Shown here: positions 21,755 to 30,846 of the stretch, piece after piece
Numbering within the stretch: position 1 is the first letter of the stretch
Layout: each line of letters starts with the position of its first letter
Assembly (NCBI RefSeq): GCF_900109115.1
Contig: NZ_FNYV01000004.1
Location: forward strand, 248,001 to 312,000
DNA: 64,000 nt
Reading direction: 5' to 3'
From: Micromonospora phaseoli
GTDB lineage: Bacteria; Actinomycetota; Actinomycetes; Mycobacteriales; Micromonosporaceae
Translations under genes and position numbers: made by a program
The notes under the pieces: generated by a model
What the model was told of the DNA's origin: nothing
Databases searched by the model: none
Seen by the model: only the letters and a program-made list of their open reading frames with translations

Positions 21755-22786
21755 TCAGCGGGCCAGAATGTCGCGGACCATGGGGATCACCCTGGTGCCG
21801 TAGAGCTCCACGGCGCGCAGCCGGGCGCTGATCGGCTGCGAACCCGCGGTGTAGATGAGATCGAACCGGCCGACGCCGAGGCTCCGGATCGCGTCGGCGA
21901 TCCGGCGGGCGACGGTCTCCGGGGAGCCGACGTAGAGGGAACCGCGCTCGACCTCGGCGTCGAACTCCGCCCGGCGGATCGGCGCCCAGCCGCGCAGCGC
22001 GCCGATCCGGTCACGCTGCACCCGGTAGCGCGGCCAGAACACCTCCTTGGCCTCCTCGTCGGTGTCGGCGACGAAACCGGGCGAATGCATCCCGACCGGG
22101 TACGCGGTCGTGCCGAGCTGATCGGCGGCCCGCCGGTACAGGTCGATGTAGGGGGCGAAGCGTTCGGGTGTGCCACCGATGATGGCGAGCATGAGCGGCA
22201 GGCCGTGTCGGGCGGTGCGGATGACCGACTGCGGCGAGCCGCCGACCCCGACCCAGGTGGCCAGGCGTCCCGACTCCGTCTTCGGGAAGACGTCGGCCTG
22301 CTCGAGTGGGGCGCGCGTGGTGCCCTTCCAGGTGACCGGCGTTTCGTCGAGCAGCTTGACGAAGAGATCGATCTTCTCCTCGAACAGCACGTCATAGTCG
22401 CCAAGGTCGTAGCCGAACAGCGGGAAGGACTCGGTGAACGATCCGCGGCCGAGGATGACCTCGGCACGGCCGTGCGAGAGCGCGTCGACCGTGGCGAAGC
22501 GCTGGAACACCCGGACCGGGTCGTCCGAGCTCAGCACGGTCACTCCCGAGCCGAGCCGGATCCGCGACGTGCGCGTGGCGATACCGGCCAGCACGGTCTC
22601 GGGCGTCGACACCGAGTACTCCGGTCGGTGGTGTTCACCGAGGGCGATGGCGTCGACGCCGACCTCGTCGGCCAGTACCGCCTCGTCGACGACCTGCCGG
22701 ATGGCGGCGCCGTACGAGACGAGCGCGCCGGAGTCGTCCTCGGGTACGTCGCCGAAGGTGTCGAGGCCGAACAGGAGGTCAGACAT
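21755..22786 (-). CDS. LLM-class flavin/F420-dependent oxidoreductase
   Basis: This is a 343-residue TIM-barrel enzyme of the luciferase-like monooxygenase family. Recognisable blocks are ALGEHHRPEYSVSTPETVLAGIATRTSRIRLG, VFQRFATVDALSHGRAEVILGRG and WVGVGGSPQSVIRTAR. GEHH and GRGS-type loops occur in FMN-dependent members. The substrate is unknown. ATG at 22786 has GAAGGAGT upstream. The gene is divergent from a MarR regulator; two palindromic operators lie about 115 bases upstream of this start. It forms an operon with the F420-NADP reductase-like gene. Confidence 0.9.
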   Translation of the reverse strand: MSDLLFGLDTFGDVPEDDSGALVSYGAAIRQVVDEAVLADEVGVDAIALGEHHRPEYSVSTPETVLAGIATRTSRIRLGSGVTVLSSDDPVRVFQRFATVDALSHGRAEVILGRGSFTESFPLFGYDLGDYDVLFEEKIDLFVKLLDETPVTWKGTTRAPLEQADVFPKTESGRLATWVGVGGSPQSVIRTARHGLPLMLAIIGGTPERFAPYIDLYRRAADQLGTTAYPVGMHSPGFVADTDEEAKEVFWPRYRVQRDRIGALRGWAPIRRAEFDAEVERGSLYVGSPETVARRIADAIRSLGVGRFDLIYTAGSQPISARLRAVELYGTRVIPMVRDILAR

Positions 22787-22900
22787 GCGAGGACTCCTTC
22801 CTGAGCAGTTCCCGGCGCCGAGTGGAGAATTCTTCGGTCGTCACGGTCCCTTCCTCCCCGATTTCCGGCCGCCGACTCGCGCCGTCCGCACAGCCGATGA

Positions 22901-22939
22901 TTGACACGTCAATAACGTATCATCTAGTTGACGCGTCAA
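22901..22939. promoter_or_regulatory. paired MarR operators in the LLM/marR divergent region
   Basis: TTGACACGTCAA (22901-22912) and the perfect palindrome TTGACGCGTCAA (22928-22939) lie 27 bases apart, start to start, in an AT-richer patch between the divergent LLM and marR genes. The second copy ends only 13 bases before the marR ATG and just ahead of its AGGAGAG ribosome site. This is the expected layout for autorepression plus control of the neighbour. The -35/-10 boxes cannot be separated from the operators by eye. Confidence 0.75.
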
Positions 22940-22952
22940 TCAGGAGAGCTGC

Positions 22953-23441
22953 ATGACGATGGACACACCGGTGCCGCAACGACGGGGACGCCGACTGCCG
23001 ACCACGGAGGAACTGCGCGTCTGGCGCGACTACATCGAGACCGCGGAGACGCTGCGACAGCAACTCGCCGCCCAGCTCCAGCGCGACTGCTCGCTGTCGC
23101 CCGCCGACTACGTCGTACTGCTCGCCCTCAGCGAGGCCCCGGAGCAGCGGATGCGCTCCTCCCAACTCGCCGACGCCGCCGGCTGGACCCGCAGCCGCCT
23201 CTCCCACCACCTCGCCCGGATGCAACGGCGCACGCTCATCCACCGAGAGGAGCCCGCCGACGACAGCCGGGGAGCCGACGTCGTGCTCACCCCCACCGGC
23301 GCCCAGGCCTTCCACGGCGCCACCGTTCCCCACCTGCGCGCCGTCCGGGAGATCTTCGTCGACGCACTCACCCCGGAACAGTTGGCCGCCGCCGGCGACA
23401 TCGCCGCGACGCTGCGCGCCCACCTCGGCACCACCCGCTAG
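22953..23441 (+). CDS. MarR-family transcriptional regulator
   Basis: The 162-residue protein has a helical dimerisation N-terminus and a winged helix (about residues 50-115): SPADYVVLLALSEAP, then RMRSSQLADAAGWTRSRLSHHLARMQRRTLIHREE, then the wing with DDSRGADVVLTPTG. This matches MarR/SlyA proteins. ATG at 22953 follows AGGAGAG by 7 bases. The two TTGAC(A/G)CGTCAA sites immediately upstream are its probable operators, so it should repress itself and the divergent LLM/F420-reductase operon until a ligand or oxidant releases it. The ligand is unknown. Confidence 0.92.
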   Translation: MTMDTPVPQRRGRRLPTTEELRVWRDYIETAETLRQQLAAQLQRDCSLSPADYVVLLALSEAPEQRMRSSQLADAAGWTRSRLSHHLARMQRRTLIHREEPADDSRGADVVLTPTGAQAFHGATVPHLRAVREIFVDALTPEQLAAAGDIAATLRAHLGTTR

Positions 23442-23718
23442 TGCGGTGTCCCCGGCACCACCCACCCAGCCGGCGCAGGCGATGACGACTATGACGTGAC
23501 GAAAGGCTGGCAGCTACTTCGAAAGCGCGTTGCCGATGAGGGTGAAACGGCGCAGGCGTACGGGTCGACCGTCAGGGCTGGTCCAGGCTGCGGTGGCGGT
23601 GTGAGCGGTGCAGGTCCGCTGCCTCTCGATCTCGGATTCTGAGGTCGCCCATCTGGTCATCATTGCGGTGTTGGTCGCCAATGGTGCGGCTGCCAGGTGG
23701 TCAGGGCGCCTGCCGTCG
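23442..23718. other. intergenic region between marR and metH
   Basis: These 277 bases separate convergent genes. A minus-strand frame ending at 23514 gives about 49 residues (from an ATG near 23664) including TAAWTSPDGRPVRLRRFTLI. It looks protein-like, but I cannot recognise it and it has no clear ribosome site. It may be the decayed end of a gene. Nothing else is evident. Confidence 0.3.
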
Positions 23719-26700
23719 TCACTTGGCGTTGAAGTAGCTGGCCTCGGGGTGGTGGACGACGATGGCGTCGGTGGCCTGCTCGGGCATGAGCTGGAACTCC
23801 TCCGACAGCTGCACGCCGATCCGCTCGGCACCGAGCAGCTCCACGATCTTCGCCCGGTCCTCCAGGTCCGGGCAGGCCGGGTAGCCGAACGCGTACCGGC
23901 AGCCCCGGTAGTCGGTGCGCAGCAGGCCAGCCAGATCTGTCGGGTCGTCGTCGGCGACGGTACGGCCGTCGGGCAGGGTCAACTCGGCCCGGACCCGCTT
24001 GTGCCAGTACTCGGCGAGGGCCTCGGTGAGCTGCACGGACAGCCCGTGCACCTCCAGGTAGTCGCGGTACTCGTTGCGGGCGAACAGCTTCGCCGCGTAC
24101 TCGCTGACCGGCTGGCCGACGGTGACCAGTTGCAACGCGACGACGTCCAGCTCCTCGCCGCGCGGACGGAAGAAGTCGGCCAGGCAGAGCCGCCGCTCCT
24201 GCCGCTGCCGGGGGAAGGAGAACCGGGCCCGCTCCGCGTGACCGTTCTCGTCCAGCAACACCAGGTCGTTGCCCTCGGCGTACGCGGGGAAGTAGCCATA
24301 CACCACGGCCGCCTCCAGCACCTGGTCGGAGATCAGGCGATCCAGCCAGTAACGCAGCCTGGGCCGGCCCTCGGTCTCCACCAACTCCTCGTAGGACGGG
24401 CCCTTGCCGCCGCGCGCGCCGCGCAGACCCCACTGGCCCATGAAGGTGGCCCGCTCGTCCAGCAGCGCCGCGTAGTCGGCCAGCGGCACCCCCTTGACCA
24501 CCCGGGTGCCGAAGAACGGCGCCCTGGGCACCGGCACGTCGGCGGCCACGTCGGAGCGCACCGACGCGTCGTGCAGCTCCGGCAACGACTCGGCGACCAC
24601 GGCGCGCTGCCGCTCCCGGCGGGCCCGCCGGGCCGCCAGGGCCGCCTCCCGCTCGGCGTCGATCACCGGGGCGCCGCCACGCTTGGCGGCCATCACCCGG
24701 TCCATCAGGGACAGCCCCTCGAAGGCGTCGCGGGCGTAGTGCACCTGGCCGGGGAAGACCGACCGCAGGTCGTCCTCGACGTACGCCCGGGTCAGCGCCG
24801 CGCCACCGAGCAGGACCGGCCAGCGCTCCGCGACCCCCCGGGTGGCCATCTCGGCGAGGTTCTCCTTCATGATGACCGTGCTCTTGACGAGCAGGCCCGA
24901 CATGCCGATGGCGTCGGCGCGGTGCTGCTCGGCGGCGTCGAGGATGGCGGAGATCGGCTGCTTGATGCCGATGTTGACCACCTCGTAGCCGTTGTTGGAC
25001 AGGATGATGTCGACCAGGTTCTTGCCGATGTCGTGCACGTCGCCCTTGACCGTGGCGAGCACGATGCGGCCCTTGCCACCGTCGTCGGCCTTCTCCATGT
25101 GCGGTTCGAGGTACGCCACCGCGGTCTTCATCACCTCGGCGGACTGAAGCACGAACGGCAGCTGCATCTGCCCGGAGCCGAACAGCTCGCCGACGACCTT
25201 CATGCCGTCCAGCAGGATGTCGTTGATGATCAACAGTGGCGCCGTGCCGGCTGCCATCGCCGCCTCCAGGTCGGACTCCAGGCCGTTGCGCTCACCGTCG
25301 ATGATCCGCCGCTTGAGTCGCTCGTTGAGCGGCAGCGCGGCCAACTCCTCGGCCCGGGTGGCCCGCGCCGAGGCGGCGTCGACCCCCTCGAAGACCTCGA
25401 TGAACCGCTGCACCGGGTCGTAGCCCTCACGGCGGCGGTCGTAGATCAGGTCGAGCGCGATCTCGCGCTGCTCATCGAGAATCTTGGACATCGGCAGGAT
25501 CTTGCTGGCGTGCACGATCGCCGAGGTCAGCCCGGCCTGCACGCACTCGTGCAGGAAAACCGAGTTGAGCACCTGCCGGGCCGCCGGGTTGAGCCCGAAC
25601 GAGACGTTCGAGATGCCCAGGGTGAAGTTCACCCCCGGCCAGCGGCGGGCGATCTCCCGGATGGCCTCGATGGTCTCGATGCCGTCGCGGCGGGTCTCCT
25701 CCTGCCCGGTGGCGATCGGGAAGGTCAACGCGTCGATGAGGATGTCGGCGCGGCGCAGCCCCCACCGGCCGGTCAGGTCGCCGATCAACCGCTCGGCGAC
25801 GCGCACCTTCCACTCCGCCGTACGGGCCTGCCCCTCCTCGTCGATGAGCAGCGCGACCACGGCCGCGCCGTGCTCGGCGACCACCGGCATCACCCGGGCG
25901 TATCGGGAGTCGGGGCCGTCGCCGTCCTCGAAGTTCACCGAGTTGACCACGCACCGGCCGCCGAGCATCTCCAGACCGGCCTCGATCACCTGCGGCTCGG
26001 TGGAGTCGAGCATGATCGGCAGAGTGGAGGCGGTGGCGAAGCGGCCGGCCAGTTCACGCATGTCGGTGGTGCCGTCGCGGCCGACGTAGTCGATACAGAG
26101 ATCCAGCAGGTGCGAGCCGTCCCGGGCCTGGCTGCGCGCGATCTCCACACAGGCCTGCCAGTCGGCGGCGAGCATCGCCTCCCGGAACGCCTTGGAGCCG
26201 TTGGCGTTCGTCCGCTCCCCCACCATCAGCACGCTGGCATCCTGGGCGAACGGCACGTGGTGGTAGATCGACGAGACGCCGGGGTCGGTGCGGACCTCGC
26301 GCGAGCCCGGCCGGGTGCCGTGCAGCCGCTCGGAGAGCATCGCGATGTGCTCGGGGGTGGTGCCGCAGCAGCCACCGATCAGCGAGACGCCGTACTCGGT
26401 GACGAAGCGCTCCAGGGCGTCGGCCAACTCCACCGGGGTCAACGGGTAGACCGCGCCGTCGGCGGTGAGCTGCGGCAGGCCGGCGTTGGGCATCACCGAC
26501 AGCGGTACCCGGGCATGCTGCGACAGGTAGCGAAGGTGCTCGCTCATCTCCGCCGGCCCGGTGGCGCAGTTCAGGCCGATCAGGTCGATGCCGAGCGGTT
26601 CGATCGCGGTCAGCGCGGCGCCGATCTCGCTGCCCAGCAGCATCGTGCCGGTGGTCTCCACGGTGACGTGGCAGATCAGCGGAACCTTGCGGCCCAGCTC

Positions 26701-27234
26701 CGCCATCGCCCGGTGGGAGCCGACCACCGCGGCCTTGACCTGGAGCAGGTCCTGACAGGTCTCGATGATGAGCGCGTCCGCGCCGCCCTCGATCAGGCCG
26801 GCGGCGTTCTCCTGGTAGGCGTCCCGAAGCGTGGCGTAGGCGGCGTGGCCGAGGGTGGGCAGCTTCGTGCCGGGACCGATCGAGCCGAGCACGAATCGGG
26901 GCCGTTGCGGCGTGCTGTAGGCGTCGGCCGCCTCACGCGCGATCCGGGCACCGGCCTCGGACAGCTCCCGGATCCGATGTTGGATGTCGTACTCGGCGAG
27001 GTTGGCGAGGTTCGCACCGAAGGTATTGGTCTCGACGCAGTCCGAGCCGGCCGCCAGGTACGCCTCGTGCACCCCGCGTACGACCTCGGGCCGGGTGACG
27101 TTGAGGATCTCGTTGCAGCCCTCAAGGTCGTCGAAGTCGTCCAGGGTCAGATCGGCGGCCTGGAGCATCGTCCCCATCGCCCCGTCGGCGATGAGGATCC
27201 GGTCTGCCAGCGCATCGAGCAACGAAGTCCGCAC
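23719..27234 (-). CDS. metH: cobalamin-dependent methionine synthase
   Basis: MetH transfers a methyl group from 5-methyltetrahydrofolate through methylcobalamin to homocysteine. The 1171-residue protein has all four modules: the homocysteine-binding barrel (DGAMGTMLQ near the start, zinc motif IGGCCGTTPEHI), the pterin-binding barrel (GERTNANGSKAF and DYVGRDG), and the cobalamin module (cap, then GDVHDIGKNLV at about residues 730-740 with the axial His). The C-terminal reactivation domain ends DAIVVHHPEASYFNAK. The GTG at 27234 begins MRTSLLDALADR. I saw no cobalamin riboswitch in the 210 bases upstream, only an AT-richer patch with CACATTGTG. Confidence 0.97.
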   Translation of the reverse strand: MRTSLLDALADRILIADGAMGTMLQAADLTLDDFDDLEGCNEILNVTRPEVVRGVHEAYLAAGSDCVETNTFGANLANLAEYDIQHRIRELSEAGARIAREAADAYSTPQRPRFVLGSIGPGTKLPTLGHAAYATLRDAYQENAAGLIEGGADALIIETCQDLLQVKAAVVGSHRAMAELGRKVPLICHVTVETTGTMLLGSEIGAALTAIEPLGIDLIGLNCATGPAEMSEHLRYLSQHARVPLSVMPNAGLPQLTADGAVYPLTPVELADALERFVTEYGVSLIGGCCGTTPEHIAMLSERLHGTRPGSREVRTDPGVSSIYHHVPFAQDASVLMVGERTNANGSKAFREAMLAADWQACVEIARSQARDGSHLLDLCIDYVGRDGTTDMRELAGRFATASTLPIMLDSTEPQVIEAGLEMLGGRCVVNSVNFEDGDGPDSRYARVMPVVAEHGAAVVALLIDEEGQARTAEWKVRVAERLIGDLTGRWGLRRADILIDALTFPIATGQEETRRDGIETIEAIREIARRWPGVNFTLGISNVSFGLNPAARQVLNSVFLHECVQAGLTSAIVHASKILPMSKILDEQREIALDLIYDRRREGYDPVQRFIEVFEGVDAASARATRAEELAALPLNERLKRRIIDGERNGLESDLEAAMAAGTAPLLIINDILLDGMKVVGELFGSGQMQLPFVLQSAEVMKTAVAYLEPHMEKADDGGKGRIVLATVKGDVHDIGKNLVDIILSNNGYEVVNIGIKQPISAILDAAEQHRADAIGMSGLLVKSTVIMKENLAEMATRGVAERWPVLLGGAALTRAYVEDDLRSVFPGQVHYARDAFEGLSLMDRVMAAKRGGAPVIDAEREAALAARRARRERQRAVVAESLPELHDASVRSDVAADVPVPRAPFFGTRVVKGVPLADYAALLDERATFMGQWGLRGARGGKGPSYEELVETEGRPRLRYWLDRLISDQVLEAAVVYGYFPAYAEGNDLVLLDENGHAERARFSFPRQRQERRLCLADFFRPRGEELDVVALQLVTVGQPVSEYAAKLFARNEYRDYLEVHGLSVQLTEALAEYWHKRVRAELTLPDGRTVADDDPTDLAGLLRTDYRGCRYAFGYPACPDLEDRAKIVELLGAERIGVQLSEEFQLMPEQATDAIVVHHPEASYFNAK

Positions 27235-27445
27235 GGTGTCAGGTTAGTGCGGCAGGCAGCCGCCGCACCCCGCGCACCGCCCCTTCCCACATTGTGTCGT
27301 CGGGATCACCCTGCATATTTCGGCCGTTGTGCCGGATATCGGTGCCATGCTCGCCGGCCGGTGGCCGACGGCGCCCGCGCTGGCGGCGGGCTGATCCGGC
27401 GCGGCCGGCGGGCCGCGTGCGGACGCGGCACGTAGGCTGACTGAC

Positions 27446-27541
27446 GTGAAGGACTACAGCGACACCACCATGCACCGCGGGCGGACGACCGGGGCCGGCC
27501 CCGGCGCCGCCGGTGACGAGCAGGGTGGGGTGACGGCGTGA
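27446..27541 (+). CDS. possible 31-codon leader ORF coupled to the PAC2 gene
   Basis: A GTG at 27446 opens a 31-residue frame (MKDYSDTTMHRGRTTG, then a Gly/Ala-rich end, GGVTA). Its TGA overlaps the GTG start of the PAC2-family gene as GTGA. The overlap suggests translational coupling. There is no strong ribosome site (only CTGA/ACTGAC upstream) and no recognisable homology, so this may simply be the transcribed 5' leader. Confidence 0.3.
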   Translation: MKDYSDTTMHRGRTTGAGPGAAGDEQGGVTA

Positions 27542-28407
27542 CCGAGTTCGACGGCCTGCCGGTGCTGCGGTCCCCGGTCGCCATCGCCGCCTTCGAAGGA
27601 TGGAACGACGCGGCCGACGCCTCGACCGCCGCGGTCGAGCACCTGGAGCAGGTGTGGGAGGCCCGACCCATCACCGAGCTGGACCCGGAGGACTTCTACG
27701 ACTTCCAGGTCAGCCGGCCCACCATCGCCATGGCCGACGGCGCCACCCGCCGGGTGGAGTGGCCCACCACCCGATTCACCGTGGCCAGCCCCGAGGGCAC
27801 CGAACGCGACGTGGTGCTGATCCGCGGCATCGAACCGAGCATGCGCTGGCGCACCTTCTGCGAGCAGGTGCTGGAGATCTGCCACAGCCTGGAGGTCGAA
27901 CGGGTGGTGCTGCTCGGCGCGCTGCTGGCCGACGTGCCGTACACCCGGCCGCTGCCGATCAGCGGCAGCGCCTCCGACGCCGACGCCGCGCGCCGCTACC
28001 AGCTCACTCCCACCCGATACGACGGGCCCACCGGAATCGTCGGCGTGCTGCACGACGCCTGCACCCACGCCGAGGTCGACGCGGTCTCGTTCTGGGTGCA
28101 CGTGCCGCACTACGCCAACAACCCGCCCTGCCCGAAGGCGACCCTCGCCCTGCTGCACCGGGTCGAGGAGGTGCTCGACCTGCCGGTCCCGATGGCCGAC
28201 CTCGCCGAGGAGGCGGCCGAGTGGGAGCAACGGGTGCGCAGCGCCGCCGAGCAGGACGCCGAGCTGGGTGAATACGTCCGCGAGCTGGAGGAGCGCGTCG
28301 GCGACGCTGGCATCACCCCGTTGACCGGGGACGAGATCGCTCAGGAGTTCGAGAAGTACCTGCGCCGCCGGGGCGGGTCGGCCGGCCCCACCGCCGGCTC
28401 CTGGTAA
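27538..28407 (+). CDS. PAC2-family protein (proteasome assembly chaperone-like)
   Basis: The 289-residue protein starts MTEFDGLPVLRSPVAIAAFEGWNDAADAS, a block typical of actinobacterial PAC2 (PF09754) proteins. It continues with VVLLGALLADVPYTRP and SFWVHVPHYANNPPCPKATLALLHRVEE. The fold is related to eukaryotic proteasome assembly chaperone PAC2 and archaeal PbaB, but a proteasome role in bacteria is unproven. The C-terminus is strongly charged and helical, ending in a Gly-rich tail. It lies about 20 kb from the proteasome genes, divergent from metH. GTG at 27538 is the only good start. Confidence 0.85.
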   Translation: MTEFDGLPVLRSPVAIAAFEGWNDAADASTAAVEHLEQVWEARPITELDPEDFYDFQVSRPTIAMADGATRRVEWPTTRFTVASPEGTERDVVLIRGIEPSMRWRTFCEQVLEICHSLEVERVVLLGALLADVPYTRPLPISGSASDADAARRYQLTPTRYDGPTGIVGVLHDACTHAEVDAVSFWVHVPHYANNPPCPKATLALLHRVEEVLDLPVPMADLAEEAAEWEQRVRSAAEQDAELGEYVRELEERVGDAGITPLTGDEIAQEFEKYLRRRGGSAGPTAGSW

Positions 28408-28516
28408 CCCATCCCCCAGTTTCCACCGAGGCTCCGGCGATCACGCCGGGGCCTCGGCCGTTTCTCCTCGGGGCATGCCGTGTCGGGGTGGCGCGCCACC
28501 CACCGCGTACGGCATC

Positions 28517-28528
28517 CTAGGACCCTAG
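28517..28528. promoter_or_regulatory. possible operator upstream of the GntR gene
   Basis: The near-palindrome CTAGGACCCTAG lies 19 bases before the GntR ATG and its GAGGAGG ribosome site. Its location and symmetry suit autoregulation by the GntR protein. The surrounding TCCTAGGACCCTAGC could also contain a -10 box; this is an inference from position only. Confidence 0.4.
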
Positions 28529-28547
28529 CTGAGATGAGGAGGCGGGG

Positions 28548-29339
28548 ATGCAGATCAATCCGGGCGTGGCCGAGTTTCCGCACCGGCAGATCGCCGCGCA
28601 GCTCAAGACCCAGATTCGCCGGGGCGACTGGGCACCGGGTGAGCGGCTGCCGTCGATTCCGGCCATCGCCGAGATGTTCGGGGTGGCGAAGCAGACCGTG
28701 CAACGCGCCGTCGACCAGCTGCGGGTGGAGGGCGTGCTGATCACCAAGCCCGGCTCGGGTACGTACGTGCGGGGCACCCGGCGGCGGCTCAACCGACTCT
28801 CCCGGGGGCGCTACGGCGGCTTCCGCGGTTACCACACCGACCTGGCCGCCCGGTACCGGCAGCAGCTCGTCTCCGTAGGCCGCTCCCCCGCCCCGCCCGA
28901 GGTAGCCGACGCGTTCGGCGTACCGGACGGCACCGAGCTGCTCTGCCGCCGACACCTGGTGCGCACCGAGGACTCCCCGGTGGAGGTGGGTGCCTCCTGG
29001 TTCCTGCCCACGGACACCGCCGGTACCTCGCTGGAACGCAGTGAGGCCTTCGGCCGCCCGCTCTACCAGGAGGCCGAGGAGGCCACCGGGCGGCGCTACG
29101 TGACCGCCACCGACACGATCACCGCCCGCCAGCCCAGCCGGGAGGAGTCCGAGACCCTCCAGATCCGGCCGGACACCCCGGTCCTGCACCTGCTGCACGT
29201 GGCGTACGACGCACACCGCAAGCCCATCGAGGTGGCCCAGGCCACCTGGCCCGGCCCGGTCACCACCCTCACCGAGGAGTACAAGATCCCCACTCCCACA
29301 GCGGACCCCGACCCGGACCCCGGTCTCGTCCTCGGCTGA
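28548..29339 (+). CDS. GntR-family regulator with UTRA domain (HutC type)
   Basis: The 263-residue protein has an N-terminal winged helix (residues about 8-80): FPHRQIAAQLKTQIRRGDWAPGERLPS, then FGVAKQTVQRAVDQLRVEGVLITKPGSGTYV. A UTRA effector domain follows (about 105-245) with DGTELLCRRHLVRTEDSPVEV and HLLHVAYDAHRKPIEVAQATWP. Such proteins bind sugars, amines or other small effectors; the target genes are unknown because no catabolic operon is adjacent. ATG at 28548 follows GAGGAGGCGGGG. A CTAGGACCCTAG site upstream may be its operator. Confidence 0.93.
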   Translation: MQINPGVAEFPHRQIAAQLKTQIRRGDWAPGERLPSIPAIAEMFGVAKQTVQRAVDQLRVEGVLITKPGSGTYVRGTRRRLNRLSRGRYGGFRGYHTDLAARYRQQLVSVGRSPAPPEVADAFGVPDGTELLCRRHLVRTEDSPVEVGASWFLPTDTAGTSLERSEAFGRPLYQEAEEATGRRYVTATDTITARQPSREESETLQIRPDTPVLHLLHVAYDAHRKPIEVAQATWPGPVTTLTEEYKIPTPTADPDPDPGLVLG

Positions 29340-29397
29340 CCCCCATCCACCCACCCCCACCCCCGACTCCGCCCCACCCCACCCCACCCCTGACTCC

Positions 29398-29470
29398 GCG
29401 ATCATGCAGTTGTGGCACCGCTCACAAGCCGCGAATCGTCCCGAAACGGGCACCACAACTGCATGATCGC
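29398..29470. terminator. GATC-bearing inverted repeat between convergent genes
   Basis: Perfect 18-base arms (GCGATCATGCAGTTGTGG and its complement) are separated by 37 bases. The element fills the junction between the GntR gene (plus) and mshC (minus). It probably acts as a bidirectional terminator. The loop contains CGAATCGTC, also found in the loop of the similar element at 41956-42021. A C-rich low-complexity run (29340-29395) precedes it. Confidence 0.7.
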
Positions 29471-29511
29471 CGCAGCGCGGGCGGCGCGGGAAGGGCGGGC
29501 AGGGCGGGCGG

Positions 29512-30750
29512 TCAGAGGCGGATGCCGAGCAGGGCGTCCACGGTGTCGGCGAACAGGGGCGGGGCGGTGGGGTCGTCGACCACCCCGGCCAGTGTCTGCT
29601 CGGCCCAGACGTCGGCCAGGGCCAGCGCGCCAGGCGTGTCGAGGTCGTCGGTCAGGCGGTCGCGTACGCCGGCCAGGAAGGCCCGCCCCGACGGCCCGGC
29701 GGGCGCCGCGGCGGCCCGACGCCAGCGGCCCAGCCGCTCCTGCGCGGCGGTCAGCAAATCGTCGGTCCAGGACCGGTCGGCGCGGTAGTGCCCAGAGATC
29801 AGCGCCAGCCGGACCGCCATCGGATCCACCCGGTCGGCGCGCAGCCGGGAGACGAAGACCAGGTTGCCACGGGACTTGGACATCTTCTCGCCGTCCAGGC
29901 CGATCATGCCGGCGTGCACGTAGTGGCTGGCGAACGGCGCCTCGCCGGTCAGCCGCTCGGCGTGCGCGGCGGAACATTCGTGGTGCGGGAAGAGCAGGTC
30001 GTTGCCGCCACCCTGGACATCGACGGTGGAGCCGAGCAGGCCCAGGGCGATCACCGCGCACTCGATGTGCCAGCCCGGCCGGCCCGGCCCGAGGTCCCCG
30101 CCGGGCCAGGACGGCTCGCCCTCCCGGGCCCCACGCCACAGCAGCGGGTCCAGCGGGTCGCGCTTGCCGGCCCGGTCCGGGTCACCACCACGCTCAGGAA
30201 AGATCTCCAGCATCTGCTCCCGGGACAGGTTGGACTCGTAGCCGAACCGGGGCGCGGCCGAGACGTCGAAGTAGACGTCGCCGGTCTCGTCGTCCAACCG
30301 GTACGCGGCATCGTCCTTGAGCAGCACCAGCACCTTCTCGGCGATCTCCGGGATCGACTCGACGGCGCCGACGTAGTGCGCCGGCGGGATGATCCGCAAT
30401 GCCTCCATGTCCTCGCGGAACAGCGCCGTCTCGCGCATCGCCAGGACCTTCCAGTCCTCACCGTCGCGCTCGGCGCGTTCCAGCAGCGGATCGTCGATGT
30501 CGGTGACGTTCTGCACGTACCGGACCTCATGGCCCGCGTCGCGCCACATCCGCTGCGCGAGATCAAAGGTGATCATTGTGGCGGCGTGGCCGAGGTGGGT
30601 GGCGTCGTAGGGGGTGATGCCGCAGACGTACATGGTGGCCGGGCCGTCGGGCTCGGTCGGGTGCACGCCCTGGCGCGCCGAGTCGAACAACCTCAGCGGC
30701 TCGCTCCTGCCCGGCAGCCGCGGCACCTCGTGCCCCACCCATGAGTCCAT
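29512..30750 (-). CDS. mshC: mycothiol ligase MshC
   Basis: MshC joins L-cysteine to glucosaminyl-inositol using ATP, the penultimate step of mycothiol synthesis. The 412-residue protein is a cysteinyl-tRNA synthetase relative: zinc Cys43 in [16 protein letters not shown] (with the HIGH-like HLGH at 52-55), GWHIEC with Cys231, FPHHECS, and KMSKS at 289-293. The C-terminus lacks the tRNA-binding domain of CysS, as expected. ATG at 30750 ([12 protein letters not shown]) is chosen over a longer frame to 30795. It lies downstream of the SCO1664/DUF3090/phosphatase cluster on the same strand, 96 bases after SCO1664. Confidence 0.96.
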   Translation of the reverse strand: MDSWVGHEVPRLPGRSEPLRLFDSARQGVHPTEPDGPATMYVCGITPYDATHLGHAATMITFDLAQRMWRDAGHEVRYVQNVTDIDDPLLERAERDGEDWKVLAMRETALFREDMEALRIIPPAHYVGAVESIPEIAEKVLVLLKDDAAYRLDDETGDVYFDVSAAPRFGYESNLSREQMLEIFPERGGDPDRAGKRDPLDPLLWRGAREGEPSWPGGDLGPGRPGWHIECAVIALGLLGSTVDVQGGGNDLLFPHHECSAAHAERLTGEAPFASHYVHAGMIGLDGEKMSKSRGNLVFVSRLRADRVDPMAVRLALISGHYRADRSWTDDLLTAAQERLGRWRRAAAAPAGPSGRAFLAGVRDRLTDDLDTPGALALADVWAEQTLAGVVDDPTAPPLFADTVDALLGIRL

Positions 30751-30846
30751 GACAGTCAGCCTAACCAGCCGCCGGGCGGCGTCACGCCGGCCCACGAGTG
30801 ATCAACGTGACAAGGGCCCGACGGCGGTCGGGAAGCCTCGGGCCGC

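Noticed and set aside
23608..27435. Very long plus-strand open frame (about 1275 codons) over metH
   Set aside because: It is the antisense reading of metH; its sequence is rich in Gly, Arg, His, Val and Gln without domains, as expected from high GC third positions, and metH on the other strand is unambiguous.
27235..27445. Cobalamin riboswitch upstream of metH
   Set aside because: I looked for the conserved B12-box GCCACTG-like core and supporting helices on the minus strand and did not find them.
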